64,000 nt of DNA from Alteraurantiacibacter aquimixticola (lineage in GTDB: Bacteria > Pseudomonadota > Alphaproteobacteria > Sphingomonadales > Sphingomonadaceae), in contig NZ_SSHH01000001.1 in the NCBI RefSeq assembly GCF_004965515.1, positions 685,280 through 749,279 of the forward strand. Reading direction: 5' to 3'. Positions 37,212-46,600 of this stretch are shown here, one piece after another. The notes beneath the pieces were generated by a model. The model saw only the letters and a program-made list of their open reading frames with translations. It did not search any database and was not told where the DNA came from. Position 1 is the first letter of the stretch. Each line of letters opens with the position of its first letter. A program made the position numbers and the translations under genes.

Positions 37212-40151
37212 ATGAAGAAGGGCGTGATGTACGCAGCGACGAGCTGTGTCTTCGCTATCGCGACGAGCCTTGCCGGCGCGAGTGCCGCACAGGCACAGGC
37301 AGCTGGAGAGGCTGCGCAATCATCAGCTGCGCAAGAGGATGAGGACGACACGATCGTCATCACCGGTTCGCGCATTCGTTCCAGCTTCGACCAGCCCACG
37401 CCCGTCACCATGCTCGATACCGCCCGGCTGGACCAGCGCGGCGCGACCAACCTCGGCGATGCGCTGAACGAGCTGCCCTCCTTCCGCGCCAGCGAATCCG
37501 CAGCGACGGCTGGCCTCAGCCCGGGACCCGGCCTGAATGTCGGCGGTCGCATCCTCGACCTGCGCGGCCTTGGCTCGCTGCGCACGCTGACGCTGGTGGA
37601 CGGCAAGCGTTTCGTGCCTTCGACCACGCAGGGGACGGTGGACACCAACATGGTCCCTTCGATTCTGCTCTCGCGCGCCGAAGTAGTCACCGGCGGCGCC
37701 TCCGCCGTCTATGGTTCGGACGCTGTTTCGGGCGTGGTCAACCTCATCATGGATCGCGGCTTCACCGGCTATAAGGTCAATGGCCAGCTGGGCATTTCGA
37801 ACGAGGATGACAATTTCACGCGGCAGGTCGGCGCCGCCGGTGGCTGGGACCTTGGCCCCGATGTGCACCTCGTGATCGGCGGGGAATGGGAAAAGGCCGA
37901 AGGCGTGGATGCCTGCCGCGACCGCGACTGGTGCGTTGGCGGCATGACCATTGTCGGCCGCAACCCGCTGGCGCCGGGGCAGGAGCCGACCATCCCGTCA
38001 AGCAATGTGGTCGCCAACGGATCGGTATGGACCACCGACTTCCACGGCATCACTACGCCGCCGGCCAGCGCCTATACCGGCGTGGACCTGCCGGTGCTGC
38101 GGCCGATCGACGGCATCACCTTCAACGATGACGGCACGCCGCGCCGTTATGAGCTCGGCTCCTATGCCAACCGCATCTGGATGATCGGCGGCGAAACCGC
38201 GACGCCGGCGGAAGAGAATGTCTATTTCGACTTCCCCATCGTCTCCCCCACCGAGCGTTACAGCGCCATGGGCCTGCTCACGATGGATGCTACCGAGGAC
38301 CTGTCGTTCGAGCTGGGCGTGACCGTGGGCGGCAGCGACGGCAAGCATCGCAGTACTGCTTATCGCAGCATCGCGATCACCATCCAGGACGATAACCCGT
38401 TCATTCCGCGCTCGGACGATCCGACGCTCGATATTCCGACCATCCTTGCCGACAGTGGCGACACCAGCTTCACGCTGGGCAAGGGCTTCGACGATGTCGG
38501 GCCGGTGCAGATCGATGCGCGCAACCGCGTGTTCCGCATCGTGGCGGGCGCCGAATACGATCTGAGCAGCGACTGGACGGCGGACGTCTACTACCAGTTC
38601 GGCCGCAACAGCTTCCGCAGCGACCTGCGCAACAACACGATCACCGCCAATATCGTGAAGGCGCTGGATGCCACCAGTGTCGGCGGTGAGCCGGTCTGCC
38701 GCGTCAATGCCGATGCCGATCCGTCCAATGACGATCCGGCCTGTGTGCCGCTGAACCCGTTCGGCTATGCCAATGGCCCGCTTTTCGCGGCTGCTGCCGA
38801 CTATGTCACGGCGGACGGCTTCCAGACCAGCATCACCAAGCAGCACGTGGTGGCGGCAAACGTCACCGGCTCTCTGGTCGAGCTTCCGGCCGGACCGCTC
38901 GGCGTTGCCTTCGGTGCGGAATATCGCAGCGACTCCCTGACCGGCGATACCGATGCGATCTCGCAGGCGGGCGGCTTCTTCAATGCGGGCAATGGCTCGA
39001 TCATCTCCGGCAAGATCGAGGTGACCGAGGGTTACGGCGAAATCGACGTTCCGCTGCTGGCCGACGTGGCCTTTGCCAGCGAGCTGGGCCTCAGCGCGGC
39101 GATCCGCCAGACGCATTACAGCCGCTCGAGCGATTTCACGCCCAGCTCCACCGTCAATGCGACCACCTGGAAGGTCGGCGCGGTCTGGGCGCCGGTCGAC
39201 GAGGTGCGCTTCCGCGTGACGCGTTCGCGTGACATCCGCGCGCCCAACATCCCCGAGCTGTTCGGCCCGCAGACCACGCGCACCGGCATCCTGACCGATG
39301 TCGGCAATGGCGGCGTGCAGGTGATCGTGCCCATCACCAGCGGCTCGAACCCCAACCTGCTTCCGGAAAAGGCCGATACCTTTACCGCGGGCGTGGTGAT
39401 CCAGCCGCAATCGGGCTTCCTCAGCCGCTTCCGCGCATCGATCGATTATTACGATATCGATATTGCCGATGCGATCGGCGTGCTGGGCCAGCAGAACATC
39501 GTCCAGCGTTGCGAGGACGGCGATGCGCTGAGCTGTACGCTGATCACCCGTGACAGCGACAACAACGTGACCAATATCAACGATACGGTCCAGAACGTGA
39601 ATCGCCTGATCGCGCGCGGCGTGGATTTCCAGCTCAACTATGCGCAGCCGCTGGGCAGCGACAATGCGCTCTCGCTGGTGTTGCTGGCGAACTACGTCAA
39701 CGACCTGATCACGGTGGATTCGGTCGGCAGCACCGATCGTGCGGGCCAGACTGGCCTGCGTGGCGGCACGCCGGCCGGTATTCCGGACTGGACGATCGAT
39801 GCGACCGCCAGCCTGGACATTGGCCAGAGCTTCACCTTCAACGCCCATGTCCGGTGGATCAATAGCGGGTTCTTCTTCCCGTCCTTCATCGAGCCGGGCG
39901 ACGAGGGTTTCTCGCTGGCCAATCCGAACAGCGCGAACACCAATTCCGTTCCCTCGCGCACTTATGTCGACCTGATGGCGACATACCGGCTGCAGGTCGA
40001 TTTCGCCGAGCGGCTGGAATTCTACGCGGGCGTCGACAACGTCTTCAATCAGGATCCCCCGAACTTCCCTGGTGCAAACGGGGCCGGCAACAATGTCCTG
40101 TTCAACCCGGTTGGCAGGATGTTCAAGGGCGGTCTGCGCGCACGGTTCTAG
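37212..40151 (+). CDS. TonB-dependent receptor
   Basis: An outer-membrane TonB-dependent receptor (979 residues). Signal peptide about 1-27 (ending ASAAQAQA), then a TonB-box-like DDTIVITGSRIR, the plug with VTGGASAVYGSDAVSGVVNLI, and a beta-barrel ending in an aromatic residue (GGLRARF). Family resemblance is to the large sphingomonad receptors for oligosaccharides or aromatic compounds, not clearly to siderophore ones. GGGGAGAG precedes the ATG. It heads a LysR-regulated cluster and is followed by a strong terminator, so it is likely made in excess over the enzymes. Confidence 0.92.
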   Translation: MKKGVMYAATSCVFAIATSLAGASAAQAQAAGEAAQSSAAQEDEDDTIVITGSRIRSSFDQPTPVTMLDTARLDQRGATNLGDALNELPSFRASESAATAGLSPGPGLNVGGRILDLRGLGSLRTLTLVDGKRFVPSTTQGTVDTNMVPSILLSRAEVVTGGASAVYGSDAVSGVVNLIMDRGFTGYKVNGQLGISNEDDNFTRQVGAAGGWDLGPDVHLVIGGEWEKAEGVDACRDRDWCVGGMTIVGRNPLAPGQEPTIPSSNVVANGSVWTTDFHGITTPPASAYTGVDLPVLRPIDGITFNDDGTPRRYELGSYANRIWMIGGETATPAEENVYFDFPIVSPTERYSAMGLLTMDATEDLSFELGVTVGGSDGKHRSTAYRSIAITIQDDNPFIPRSDDPTLDIPTILADSGDTSFTLGKGFDDVGPVQIDARNRVFRIVAGAEYDLSSDWTADVYYQFGRNSFRSDLRNNTITANIVKALDATSVGGEPVCRVNADADPSNDDPACVPLNPFGYANGPLFAAAADYVTADGFQTSITKQHVVAANVTGSLVELPAGPLGVAFGAEYRSDSLTGDTDAISQAGGFFNAGNGSIISGKIEVTEGYGEIDVPLLADVAFASELGLSAAIRQTHYSRSSDFTPSSTVNATTWKVGAVWAPVDEVRFRVTRSRDIRAPNIPELFGPQTTRTGILTDVGNGGVQVIVPITSGSNPNLLPEKADTFTAGVVIQPQSGFLSRFRASIDYYDIDIADAIGVLGQQNIVQRCEDGDALSCTLITRDSDNNVTNINDTVQNVNRLIARGVDFQLNYAQPLGSDNALSLVLLANYVNDLITVDSVGSTDRAGQTGLRGGTPAGIPDWTIDATASLDIGQSFTFNAHVRWINSGFFFPSFIEPGDEGFSLANPNSANTNSVPSRTYVDLMATYRLQVDFAERLEFYAGVDNVFNQDPPNFPGANGAGNNVLFNPVGRMFKGGLRARF

Positions 40152-40161
40152 GGTTCCTCCT

Positions 40162-40197
40162 CACTGGCCGGACCTTCCCGGGGTCCGGCCAGTCTTT
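40162..40197 (+). terminator. Strong terminator after the TonB receptor
   Basis: ACTGGCCGGACC (40162-40173) pairs perfectly with GGTCCGGCCAGT (40181-40192), a 12-bp stem with a 7-base loop, followed by CTTTTC. It lies 10 bases after the stop codon. Read-through or a further promoter in the 100 bases to the MFS gene would be needed for the enzymes. Confidence 0.88.
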
Positions 40198-40296
40198 TCT
40201 GCTTACAGGAAGACCTGGGCATGAAGCTGAATTCCCATGCCCCTTCGCGGGGCACTGTTCCCGTGCGGCCATTTTCGACGGCAAGGAGGCCCCGCC

Positions 40297-41670
40297 ATGA
40301 GTGCTGACACGCGCACTATCGACATCGCCGAGGTCATTGAGGTGCGCAAGCTTAGCGCCTTCAACTTCACGCTGATCGCCGTGTCCTGGCTGATCACCGT
40401 GTTCGACGGCTTCGACATGATGATGATCGGCTTCACCGCGCCCTATATGCGTGAGACGCTGGCGTTGGACGAGCTTATGCTGGGCAATGTCTTTTCCGCC
40501 GGCCTGCTCGGCATGATGCTGGGCGGTTTCGCCTTCGCCTATCTGGGGGACAGGTTCGGGCGGCGGAAGGCGATCATCTGGTCCGCCTTCGCCTTCGGCA
40601 TACTCACTTTCGCAACGGGCTTTGCCACCAGCTACGAAATGCTCATGGCGCTGCGCTTCCTCGATGGCTTTGCCATTGGCGGCATGCTGCCGCTGATCTG
40701 GGCGCTCAATATCGAATTCGTGCCCAAGCGCATGCGTTCCACCGTCGTGACCGTGATCATGATGGGCTATTCCATCGGCGCCGCCTTGGCGGGCCCGGTC
40801 ACCGTGTGGCTGGCGCCCGAGCATGGCTGGCCCGCAGTCTATTTCTTCGGCGGCGCCTGCACGCTGGCGATCACGCTGGTGCTGGTCTTCACCCTGCCGG
40901 AATCGATCCGCTTCCTGGCGGCAAAGGCGATCCGGCCGGAAGTCACCGCCGCCACGCTCAACCGCCTCGAACCCGGGCTTGAGGCGAGCGCCGATAACCG
41001 TTTCATCTTGGGTGATGAGGAGCGCGACACCACGCATTTCCATGTCGCCAAGCTGTTCAAGGGCGATCTGAAGCTCCTCACCCCGCTGCTTTGGCTTGGC
41101 TACACCGCCAGCACGATGGCGGTGTATTTCACCTCCAACTGGGGGCCGATCGTCTTCGAGGACCTCGATTTCTCGCGCGATACCGCGGCCTATGTCGGCT
41201 CGATCACCTCGGTCTTCGGTGCCGGGCTGGGGCTTCTGCTGATGCAGTTCACCGATCGCAAGGGGCCTTTCTCGGTCGCCGTCTATCCGATGATTGCCCT
41301 GCCGCTGCTGCTGGTAACGGGGTTGGCCGCGATGGGGCAGGATGCCTTCCTGATCCTCTCGGTCGTCGCGATCAGCCTGGTGAGCGGCGCGCATTTCGGC
41401 ATCCTCTCCATCGCTGGCGTCTATTACCCCAGCGCGATCCGCGCCAATGGCGGCGGCTGGGCGACATCGGTCGCCAAGGTCGGCGGCATCGCCGGTCCGA
41501 TAGTGGGCGGATATATCCTCGCGAGCGGCCTGCCCGTGGTGCGCAGTTTCGCCATCCTTGCGGCCTGTCCCGCCATTCTTGTCCTCTGCGCAATCGGTAT
41601 CGGCGTGATCGTGCGCCGCCGCGACACCGGCCAGCCCGCGCAGACACAAGAACCCGTCCTTTCCACCTGA
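40297..41670 (+). CDS. MFS transporter, aromatic acid:H+ symporter type
   Basis: A 457-residue, twelve-helix transporter with VFDGFDMMMIGFTAP in the first helix and the loop motif GDRFGRRKAIIWS, the pattern of the aromatic acid:H+ symporter family. AAGGAGG lies upstream of the ATG at 40297. Placed between an outer-membrane receptor and catabolic dehydratases, it is the likely inner-membrane importer of the cluster's substrate. The gap to the next gene is 16 bases. It shares family membership with the protein at 30567, but they are clearly different sequences. Confidence 0.88.
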   Translation: MSADTRTIDIAEVIEVRKLSAFNFTLIAVSWLITVFDGFDMMMIGFTAPYMRETLALDELMLGNVFSAGLLGMMLGGFAFAYLGDRFGRRKAIIWSAFAFGILTFATGFATSYEMLMALRFLDGFAIGGMLPLIWALNIEFVPKRMRSTVVTVIMMGYSIGAALAGPVTVWLAPEHGWPAVYFFGGACTLAITLVLVFTLPESIRFLAAKAIRPEVTAATLNRLEPGLEASADNRFILGDEERDTTHFHVAKLFKGDLKLLTPLLWLGYTASTMAVYFTSNWGPIVFEDLDFSRDTAAYVGSITSVFGAGLGLLLMQFTDRKGPFSVAVYPMIALPLLLVTGLAAMGQDAFLILSVVAISLVSGAHFGILSIAGVYYPSAIRANGGGWATSVAKVGGIAGPIVGGYILASGLPVVRSFAILAACPAILVLCAIGIGVIVRRRDTGQPAQTQEPVLST

Positions 41671-41686
41671 TTGCAAGGCTTGAACC

Positions 41687-43363
41687 ATGACCCTTCGAAG
41701 CATTTCCGCGAATTCCCCCGTCCGCCGCGCCCAGTGGCGCGCGCTGGGGTTGAGCGAGGAAGACCTGCTCAAGCCCAAGATCGCGGTGGTCAATTCCTCC
41801 TCCGAACTGGCCAGCTGCTTCTCGCATCTCGATGGCGTGGCGAAAGTGGTGAAGGAGGCGATCCGCGCTGCCGGCGGCGTGCCCTTCGAAGTGCGGACCA
41901 CGGCGGTCTCGGACTTCATCACCGGCGCGGCCAAGCAGGGCAGCTACATCCTCGGCGGGCGTGACCTCATTCCCAACGATATCGAGGCGCAGGTGGAGGC
42001 CGCCATGCTCGACGGCATGGTTTGCCTCACCAGCTGCGACAAGACCCCGCCGGGCCATTTGATGGCGGCGATGCGCATAAACATCCCCACGCTGCTGGTG
42101 ATCGGCGGCTACCAGGCATCGGGCATGATCGGTGACGACCATGTCGATGTGGAGGACCTGTTTTCGGGCGGTGTGGGCGAGGCACTGGGCCGTCCGGGCA
42201 AGCATTCGGTGGACGCGATGGCGAAGGAAGCCATCAAGGGACCGGGCGTCTGCGCCGGCATGGCCACCGCAAACACCATGCACTCCGTGGTCGAAGCGCT
42301 GGGCATGTGCATGTCCGGCTCCGCGCCCGTCCGCGCCAATAGCGACAGGATGTTCGACGCCGCGCGCGCCGCCGGTGCGCGGATCGTGGAGATGGTGAGC
42401 GAAGACCTGACGCCGCGCAAGATCCTGACGCCCGGCGCATTCCGCAATGCGGCGGCGATGGTGCTGGCGGTCTCCGGCTCGATCAATGCTATCAAGCATC
42501 TCCAGGCTACCGTCACGGAAGGCGGCCTCGACATCGACATCTTCGCCATCTGGGAGGAGATGGGCCGCAAGGTTCCGACGCTCGCCGCCGTGCGTCCCAG
42601 CGGCGAGCGTCGGATCGAGGAATTCGAAGATGCGGGCGGCGCGCAGGCCATGCTCAAGCAGCTCGCGCCCGTGCTCGACCTTGGCGTGACCGTCGCTTCC
42701 GGTCGCACGCTGGGCGAGGATCTGGATGCAGTGACGGTGGGCGACGCGGAAGTCATCCGTCCGCTCGACCGGCCCATTTCGCCGGGTCCCTCCATCGCTA
42801 TCCTCAAGGGCTCGCTCGCGCCAGAAAGCTCCATCGTGAAGCTGGGCATCCGTGACGGATCGCGCCCGGAAAGCTTCGCCGGACCGGCGCGCGTTTTTGA
42901 AAGCACCAATGATGCGCTCGCCGCTATCGAGGCGGGGGAGGTGCAGAAGGGCGAGGTTGTCGTGCTGCGCGGGCAGGGGCTGAAAGGCGGCCCGGCAATG
43001 GGCGGCGGTGCCTCCTTCGTCCTCTTTGCCATCGATGCCGCGGGACTGGCGCAGGACACCGCCTTCGTGACCGACGGGCAGCTGTCCGGCCTTTGCCTCA
43101 AGGGCCTCACCGTCGCTGAAGTCGCGCCGGAGGGGGCGACTGGCGGGCCGATCGGCAAGGTGAAGAATGGCGACCGCATCGAGATCGACGTGGCGGAGCG
43201 GCGCATCGACCTGATGGTTGCCCCCGAGGAACTCGAGGGCAGGCTCGCCCCCGCCAGCACCTATGCGGTGCCCGCCGATGGCTGGCTCGGCATGTATCGC
43301 CGCGACGTCCAGCCCATGTATACTGGCGCGGTTCTGATCGACGTCGATCGCGGGGAGGACTGA
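41687..43363 (+). CDS. IlvD/Edd family Fe-S dehydratase
   Basis: A 558-residue member of the IlvD/Edd family (dihydroxy-acid, phosphogluconate and sugar-acid dehydratases). Probable Fe-S ligands are Cys44 (ELASCFSHL), Cys117 (LTSCDKTPPGHLMAA) and Cys189 (GPGVCAGMATANTMH). The C-terminal swivel domain includes VVLRGQGLKGGPAMGGG and TDGQLSGLCLKGL. Sequence features are closer to the pentonate/hexonate dehydratases than to biosynthetic IlvD. It presumably removes water from a vicinal-dihydroxy acid. AcnX follows after 5 bases. Confidence 0.88.
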   Translation: MTLRSISANSPVRRAQWRALGLSEEDLLKPKIAVVNSSSELASCFSHLDGVAKVVKEAIRAAGGVPFEVRTTAVSDFITGAAKQGSYILGGRDLIPNDIEAQVEAAMLDGMVCLTSCDKTPPGHLMAAMRINIPTLLVIGGYQASGMIGDDHVDVEDLFSGGVGEALGRPGKHSVDAMAKEAIKGPGVCAGMATANTMHSVVEALGMCMSGSAPVRANSDRMFDAARAAGARIVEMVSEDLTPRKILTPGAFRNAAAMVLAVSGSINAIKHLQATVTEGGLDIDIFAIWEEMGRKVPTLAAVRPSGERRIEEFEDAGGAQAMLKQLAPVLDLGVTVASGRTLGEDLDAVTVGDAEVIRPLDRPISPGPSIAILKGSLAPESSIVKLGIRDGSRPESFAGPARVFESTNDALAAIEAGEVQKGEVVVLRGQGLKGGPAMGGGASFVLFAIDAAGLAQDTAFVTDGQLSGLCLKGLTVAEVAPEGATGGPIGKVKNGDRIEIDVAERRIDLMVAPEELEGRLAPASTYAVPADGWLGMYRRDVQPMYTGAVLIDVDRGED

Positions 43364-43368
43364 GCGCC

Positions 43369-44658
43369 ATGGTAAGACTGACCGATGCGGAAAAGGCGAT
43401 GCGCGACGGGGCCGATGGCCCGGCCGTGGCCAAGGCGATGGACCTGCTGATCCGTTATGCTGAGGCGCTGGGCGCGGAGGATTTCGTCGAGACCAACAAT
43501 GTCGCGGGCGTGCCCGGCTCCTCCCCGCAATGGGTGAAGGACTACTACAAGGAAGACGGTGGCGATTATCGCGCGGTCTTCTCCCGCTTCGATCTCGATT
43601 CGGACGAAGTGGTGGACGTGCCGCGCATGAATGCCTTTTCCTGCCACCTTCAGGGCGGCATGGACCCGGAGATGTGGCGCGAGCAGGGCATGAGTGAGGA
43701 AGCCTTCGCCAATTTCCGCAGCGACGAGGCGGAAGTCGCCTCGCACGGCATCCAGGTTCTCAAGACATGCACGCCCTACCTTGCCGGCAATGTACCCGTG
43801 ATGGGCGAGCATTGCGCGTGGATGGAAAGCTCCGCCGTGGTCTTCTGCAATTCGGTGATCGGCGGGCGGACCAATTGCGAGGGGCGGGAATCCACCAGCG
43901 CCGCCATGCTGGCCAAGCGCATTCCCAACTGGGGCTTCCACACGGACGATTTCCGCAAGGGCCAGCACGCGATCGACGTGGAGGTGCCGGTGGATTCGAT
44001 CTTCGAATGGGGCATGCTCGGCTATTTCACCGGGGCTGCGGTGGAGGATGCGATTCCCGTTCTCGACGGCGCGATCTCCGATGCGGCGCTGATCAAGCAC
44101 AAGCATTTCGGCGCGGCTGCGGCCTCCTCGGGCGGGGTGGAGATGTACCACATGGTCGGCATCACTCCAGAAGCTTCGAGCCGCGAAATCGCTTTCGGCG
44201 GCGCGGACAAGGGCGAACGCTTCACCTATGGCGCGAAGGAGCGGGCGGCGGTTTACGAGCGGCTCAATTCCATCGGCGAGAGCCGCGATGTCGATTACGT
44301 CATGCTCGGCTGTCCGCATTACTCGATCGACCAGATCGCCGATGCAGCGCGCATGCTCGAAGGGCGCAAGGTGCATGAAAATGCCGAGCTGTGGATCTTC
44401 ACCAGCCGTGCGGTGAAGGCGACCGCGATGGCCAGCGGTTATGACCGTATCCTGCGCGAGGCCGGGGCGAAGCTGATGACGGACACCTGCTCCGCGATCA
44501 GCCAGGCCGTTCCGCCGGGCACCAAGGTCGCCGCTTTCGACAGCGCCAAGCAGACGCATTACCTGCCCGCGATGATGGGCATTGAGGGCTGGTTCGGCAC
44601 CACGCAGGACTGTATCGACGTAGCCTGTACCGGCAAATGGGAAGGGAGGCTCAACTGA
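43369..44658 (+). CDS. Aconitase X large subunit (DUF521)
   Basis: The catalytic part of aconitase X (429 residues). Landmarks are MNAFSCHLQGGMDPEMWREQG, TCTPYLAGNVPVMGEHCAWMESSAV, the NSVIGGRTNCEG segment (Cys170) and the C-terminal DTCSAISQAVPPGTKVAAFDSAKQTHYLP. Other cysteines that could bind a cluster are Cys134, Cys149 and Cys160. Known members dehydrate cis-3-hydroxy-L-proline or phosphomevalonate. In the members I recall the residue after RTN is Arg, here Cys. No hydroxyproline genes surround it, so another substrate is likely. Confidence 0.88.
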   Translation: MVRLTDAEKAMRDGADGPAVAKAMDLLIRYAEALGAEDFVETNNVAGVPGSSPQWVKDYYKEDGGDYRAVFSRFDLDSDEVVDVPRMNAFSCHLQGGMDPEMWREQGMSEEAFANFRSDEAEVASHGIQVLKTCTPYLAGNVPVMGEHCAWMESSAVVFCNSVIGGRTNCEGRESTSAAMLAKRIPNWGFHTDDFRKGQHAIDVEVPVDSIFEWGMLGYFTGAAVEDAIPVLDGAISDAALIKHKHFGAAAASSGGVEMYHMVGITPEASSREIAFGGADKGERFTYGAKERAAVYERLNSIGESRDVDYVMLGCPHYSIDQIADAARMLEGRKVHENAELWIFTSRAVKATAMASGYDRILREAGAKLMTDTCSAISQAVPPGTKVAAFDSAKQTHYLPAMMGIEGWFGTTQDCIDVACTGKWEGRLN

Positions 44659-45101
44659 TGGCGACAGCAGAACTCAAGGCGCCCGACATCGTCATTCGCG
44701 GACGCAAGGTCGTGGGCGGCGTGACCGAGGGCGAAGCGCTGGTGACGAGCCAGACGATCTCCGGCTGGGGCGGGGTCAATCCGCTGAAGGGCGAGGTGAT
44801 CGAGAGCCATCATGAGCTGAAAGGCGTCAGCTTCGCGAACAAGATCCTCGTTTTTCCCGGCGCGAAAGGCTCTTCCGGCTGGTCGGGCGTGTTTCACATG
44901 ACCAAGCTGACCGGCTGTGCGCCGCTGGGCATGCTGTTCACCATCACCACCACCAAGGCGGCTTTGGGCGCGGTGGTGCTGCGCGTGCCGACCATGACCG
45001 ATTTCGACCGCGATCCGGTCGAGGCGATCGCAACGGGCGACTGGGTCCGCATCGATGCCGACAAGGGTGAAGTTCAAATCTGGAAAGGGGGTCGCGCGTG
45101 A
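44658..45101 (+). CDS. Aconitase X small swivel subunit (DUF126)
   Basis: The small subunit of aconitase X (147 residues), the swivel domain that in LeuD-like fashion completes the active site with the large subunit. Visible blocks: GRKVVGGVTEGEALVTSQTISGWGGVNP, FPGAKGSSGWSGVFHM and a C-terminal TMTDFDRDPVEAIATGDWVRIDADKGEV. The start overlaps the large-subunit stop (TGATG), typical for obligate partners, and the end overlaps the FAD enzyme by four bases. Confidence 0.9.
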   Translation: MATAELKAPDIVIRGRKVVGGVTEGEALVTSQTISGWGGVNPLKGEVIESHHELKGVSFANKILVFPGAKGSSGWSGVFHMTKLTGCAPLGMLFTITTTKAALGAVVLRVPTMTDFDRDPVEAIATGDWVRIDADKGEVQIWKGGRA

Positions 45102-46573
45102 GCGATCAGCCGAAAATGCAGCGGGTCGAGGGGCATAGCGAAGACCGCTTCCTCGGCTCCGACGTGTTCGAGAGTTCGGGCCGCAATATCCCGCCGCCCA
45201 ATGGCGGGGGCACCGTGCGCGAGGAAGCGCGCGATATCGATATCTATCACAAGTGCGACGTCGCCGTGATCGGTGGCGGGCCTGCTGGTTGCGCTGCCGC
45301 ATGGGCGGCGGCGAAGGCCGGCGCGGACGTGACCCTGATTGAGCGCTACAATTGCCTTGGCGGGCTTTCCACCGGCGGCCTCGTCATGTGGATCGACCGC
45401 ATGACCGACTGGGAAGGCAACCACGTAATCCAGGGCTTCGCGCGCGAATTCATCGACCGCATGCCGCCCGAAGCCGTGGCGGGGCCTCCCAAAACCGACT
45501 GGGGTTCGAAGGACCCGATGAAGACCGCCTATTGGGGCAATCGCACCACGGCGTTTCACGGCATCGTGCAATGGGCGCCGACGCTCGATCCGGAGCGGAT
45601 GAAGCTCAATGCGCAGGAAATGCTGCTGGAGGCGGGCGTCCGCATCGTGTTCCACGCATGGGGATCGCGCCCGATCATCGAGGATGGCGCGGCGAAGGGC
45701 GTAATCTTCGAAAGCAAGCAGGGCCGCACTGCTCTGATGGCAAAGGTGGTGGTCGACACCACGGGCGATGGCGACATGTTCGCCCGCGCGGGGGCTGACT
45801 ACGATACCGATATCGAGGAAGGCGACGTCCATCACTCGATGAACACCAGCTGGGTGATCGGCGGGGTTAATATGGACCGCTGGATCAACTGGAAGGTGCT
45901 CTATCCCGACCAGCTGACCGAGCTGATGAACAAGGGCCGCGAACAGCTGGGCTTCTTCCAGACGCCCTATGTCAGCTGGCGGCCGGATATCGCGCTGTTC
46001 CTCGGGCCCCGCCAGTCAGGTCTCTCAGCGCTCGACGTGGATGACATGACCGAGGTCGAGATCCGCAGCCACCGCCTGATGGAGGGGCATTGCCGCTTCT
46101 TCCGCGAGAACGCTCCCGGCTTCGAGAATGCCTACAGCCTGCAAAGCGCCAGCCAGCTGGGCGTGCGCCACACACGGCGGCTGGGCGGCGTCGGCCGGAT
46201 CGAGCGCAAGGATTGGGGCAATGGCACGCCGGTGGCGGACGAGGTGGGCATCAGCCCCTCGATCAGCCCGAAATTCCCGATTGTCTCGGTGCCTTATGGC
46301 AGCCTGGTCCCGCGTGCGCTGGACGGCATGCTGGTGGCAGGCCGCCATATCAGCTGCGATGCCAATTCGCACGGCTTCATGCGCGAGATCCCGCAATGCT
46401 GGCTGACCGGCCATGCGGCGGGCGTGGGCGCGGCGCTGGCGGCGGACCAAGGCGTGCAGCCGCGTGCGGTAGGTGTGGCGGATGTTCGCAAGACGCTTCG
46501 CTCGCAGGGCGCACACCTGTCCGATGATGCCAGAGTTGAAGGGAAAAAAGGCGAGGCCGTTGCCGCCAAGTAG
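45098..46573 (+). CDS. FAD-dependent oxidoreductase
   Basis: A 491-residue flavoprotein. The Rossmann motif VAVIGGGPAGCAAAWAAAKAG starts near residue 55, with Glu82 closing the FAD-ribose site and CLGGLSTGGLVMW after it. The C-terminal FAD segment DGMLVAGRHISCDANSHGFMREIPQ completes the fold of the FAD_oxidored group (PF12831 type). Start is a GTG overlapping the AcnX small gene (GTGA). It probably oxidises or reduces an intermediate between or after the two dehydrations. The last codons form half of the neighbouring terminator. Confidence 0.85.
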   Translation: MSDQPKMQRVEGHSEDRFLGSDVFESSGRNIPPPNGGGTVREEARDIDIYHKCDVAVIGGGPAGCAAAWAAAKAGADVTLIERYNCLGGLSTGGLVMWIDRMTDWEGNHVIQGFAREFIDRMPPEAVAGPPKTDWGSKDPMKTAYWGNRTTAFHGIVQWAPTLDPERMKLNAQEMLLEAGVRIVFHAWGSRPIIEDGAAKGVIFESKQGRTALMAKVVVDTTGDGDMFARAGADYDTDIEEGDVHHSMNTSWVIGGVNMDRWINWKVLYPDQLTELMNKGREQLGFFQTPYVSWRPDIALFLGPRQSGLSALDVDDMTEVEIRSHRLMEGHCRFFRENAPGFENAYSLQSASQLGVRHTRRLGGVGRIERKDWGNGTPVADEVGISPSISPKFPIVSVPYGSLVPRALDGMLVAGRHISCDANSHGFMREIPQCWLTGHAAGVGAALAADQGVQPRAVGVADVRKTLRSQGAHLSDDARVEGKKGEAVAAK

Positions 46574-46590
46574 CGGCAACGGCCTCGCCT
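46544..46590 (-). terminator. Terminator of the adhesin gene, embedded in a coding end
   Basis: A perfect 17-bp inverted repeat, arms 46549-46565 and 46574-46590, loop CCAAGTAG. Read leftwards it is followed by TTTTT (46544-46548), giving an ideal intrinsic terminator for the adhesin message that ends at 46601. One arm is coding sequence of the convergent FAD enzyme, and the loop holds its TAG stop. Confidence 0.9.
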
Positions 46591-46600
46591 GTCCTCTCGG

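Noticed and set aside
43369-45101. Assignment as cis-3-hydroxyproline dehydratase
   Set aside because: Family members do this, but no proline racemase, ornithine cyclodeaminase-like or related gene is near, so the specific name is not supported.
36132-46573. Integrase-borne genomic island at tRNA-Ser
   Set aside because: No integrase, transposase or repeated tRNA end was found in the window; kept only as a low-interest hint.
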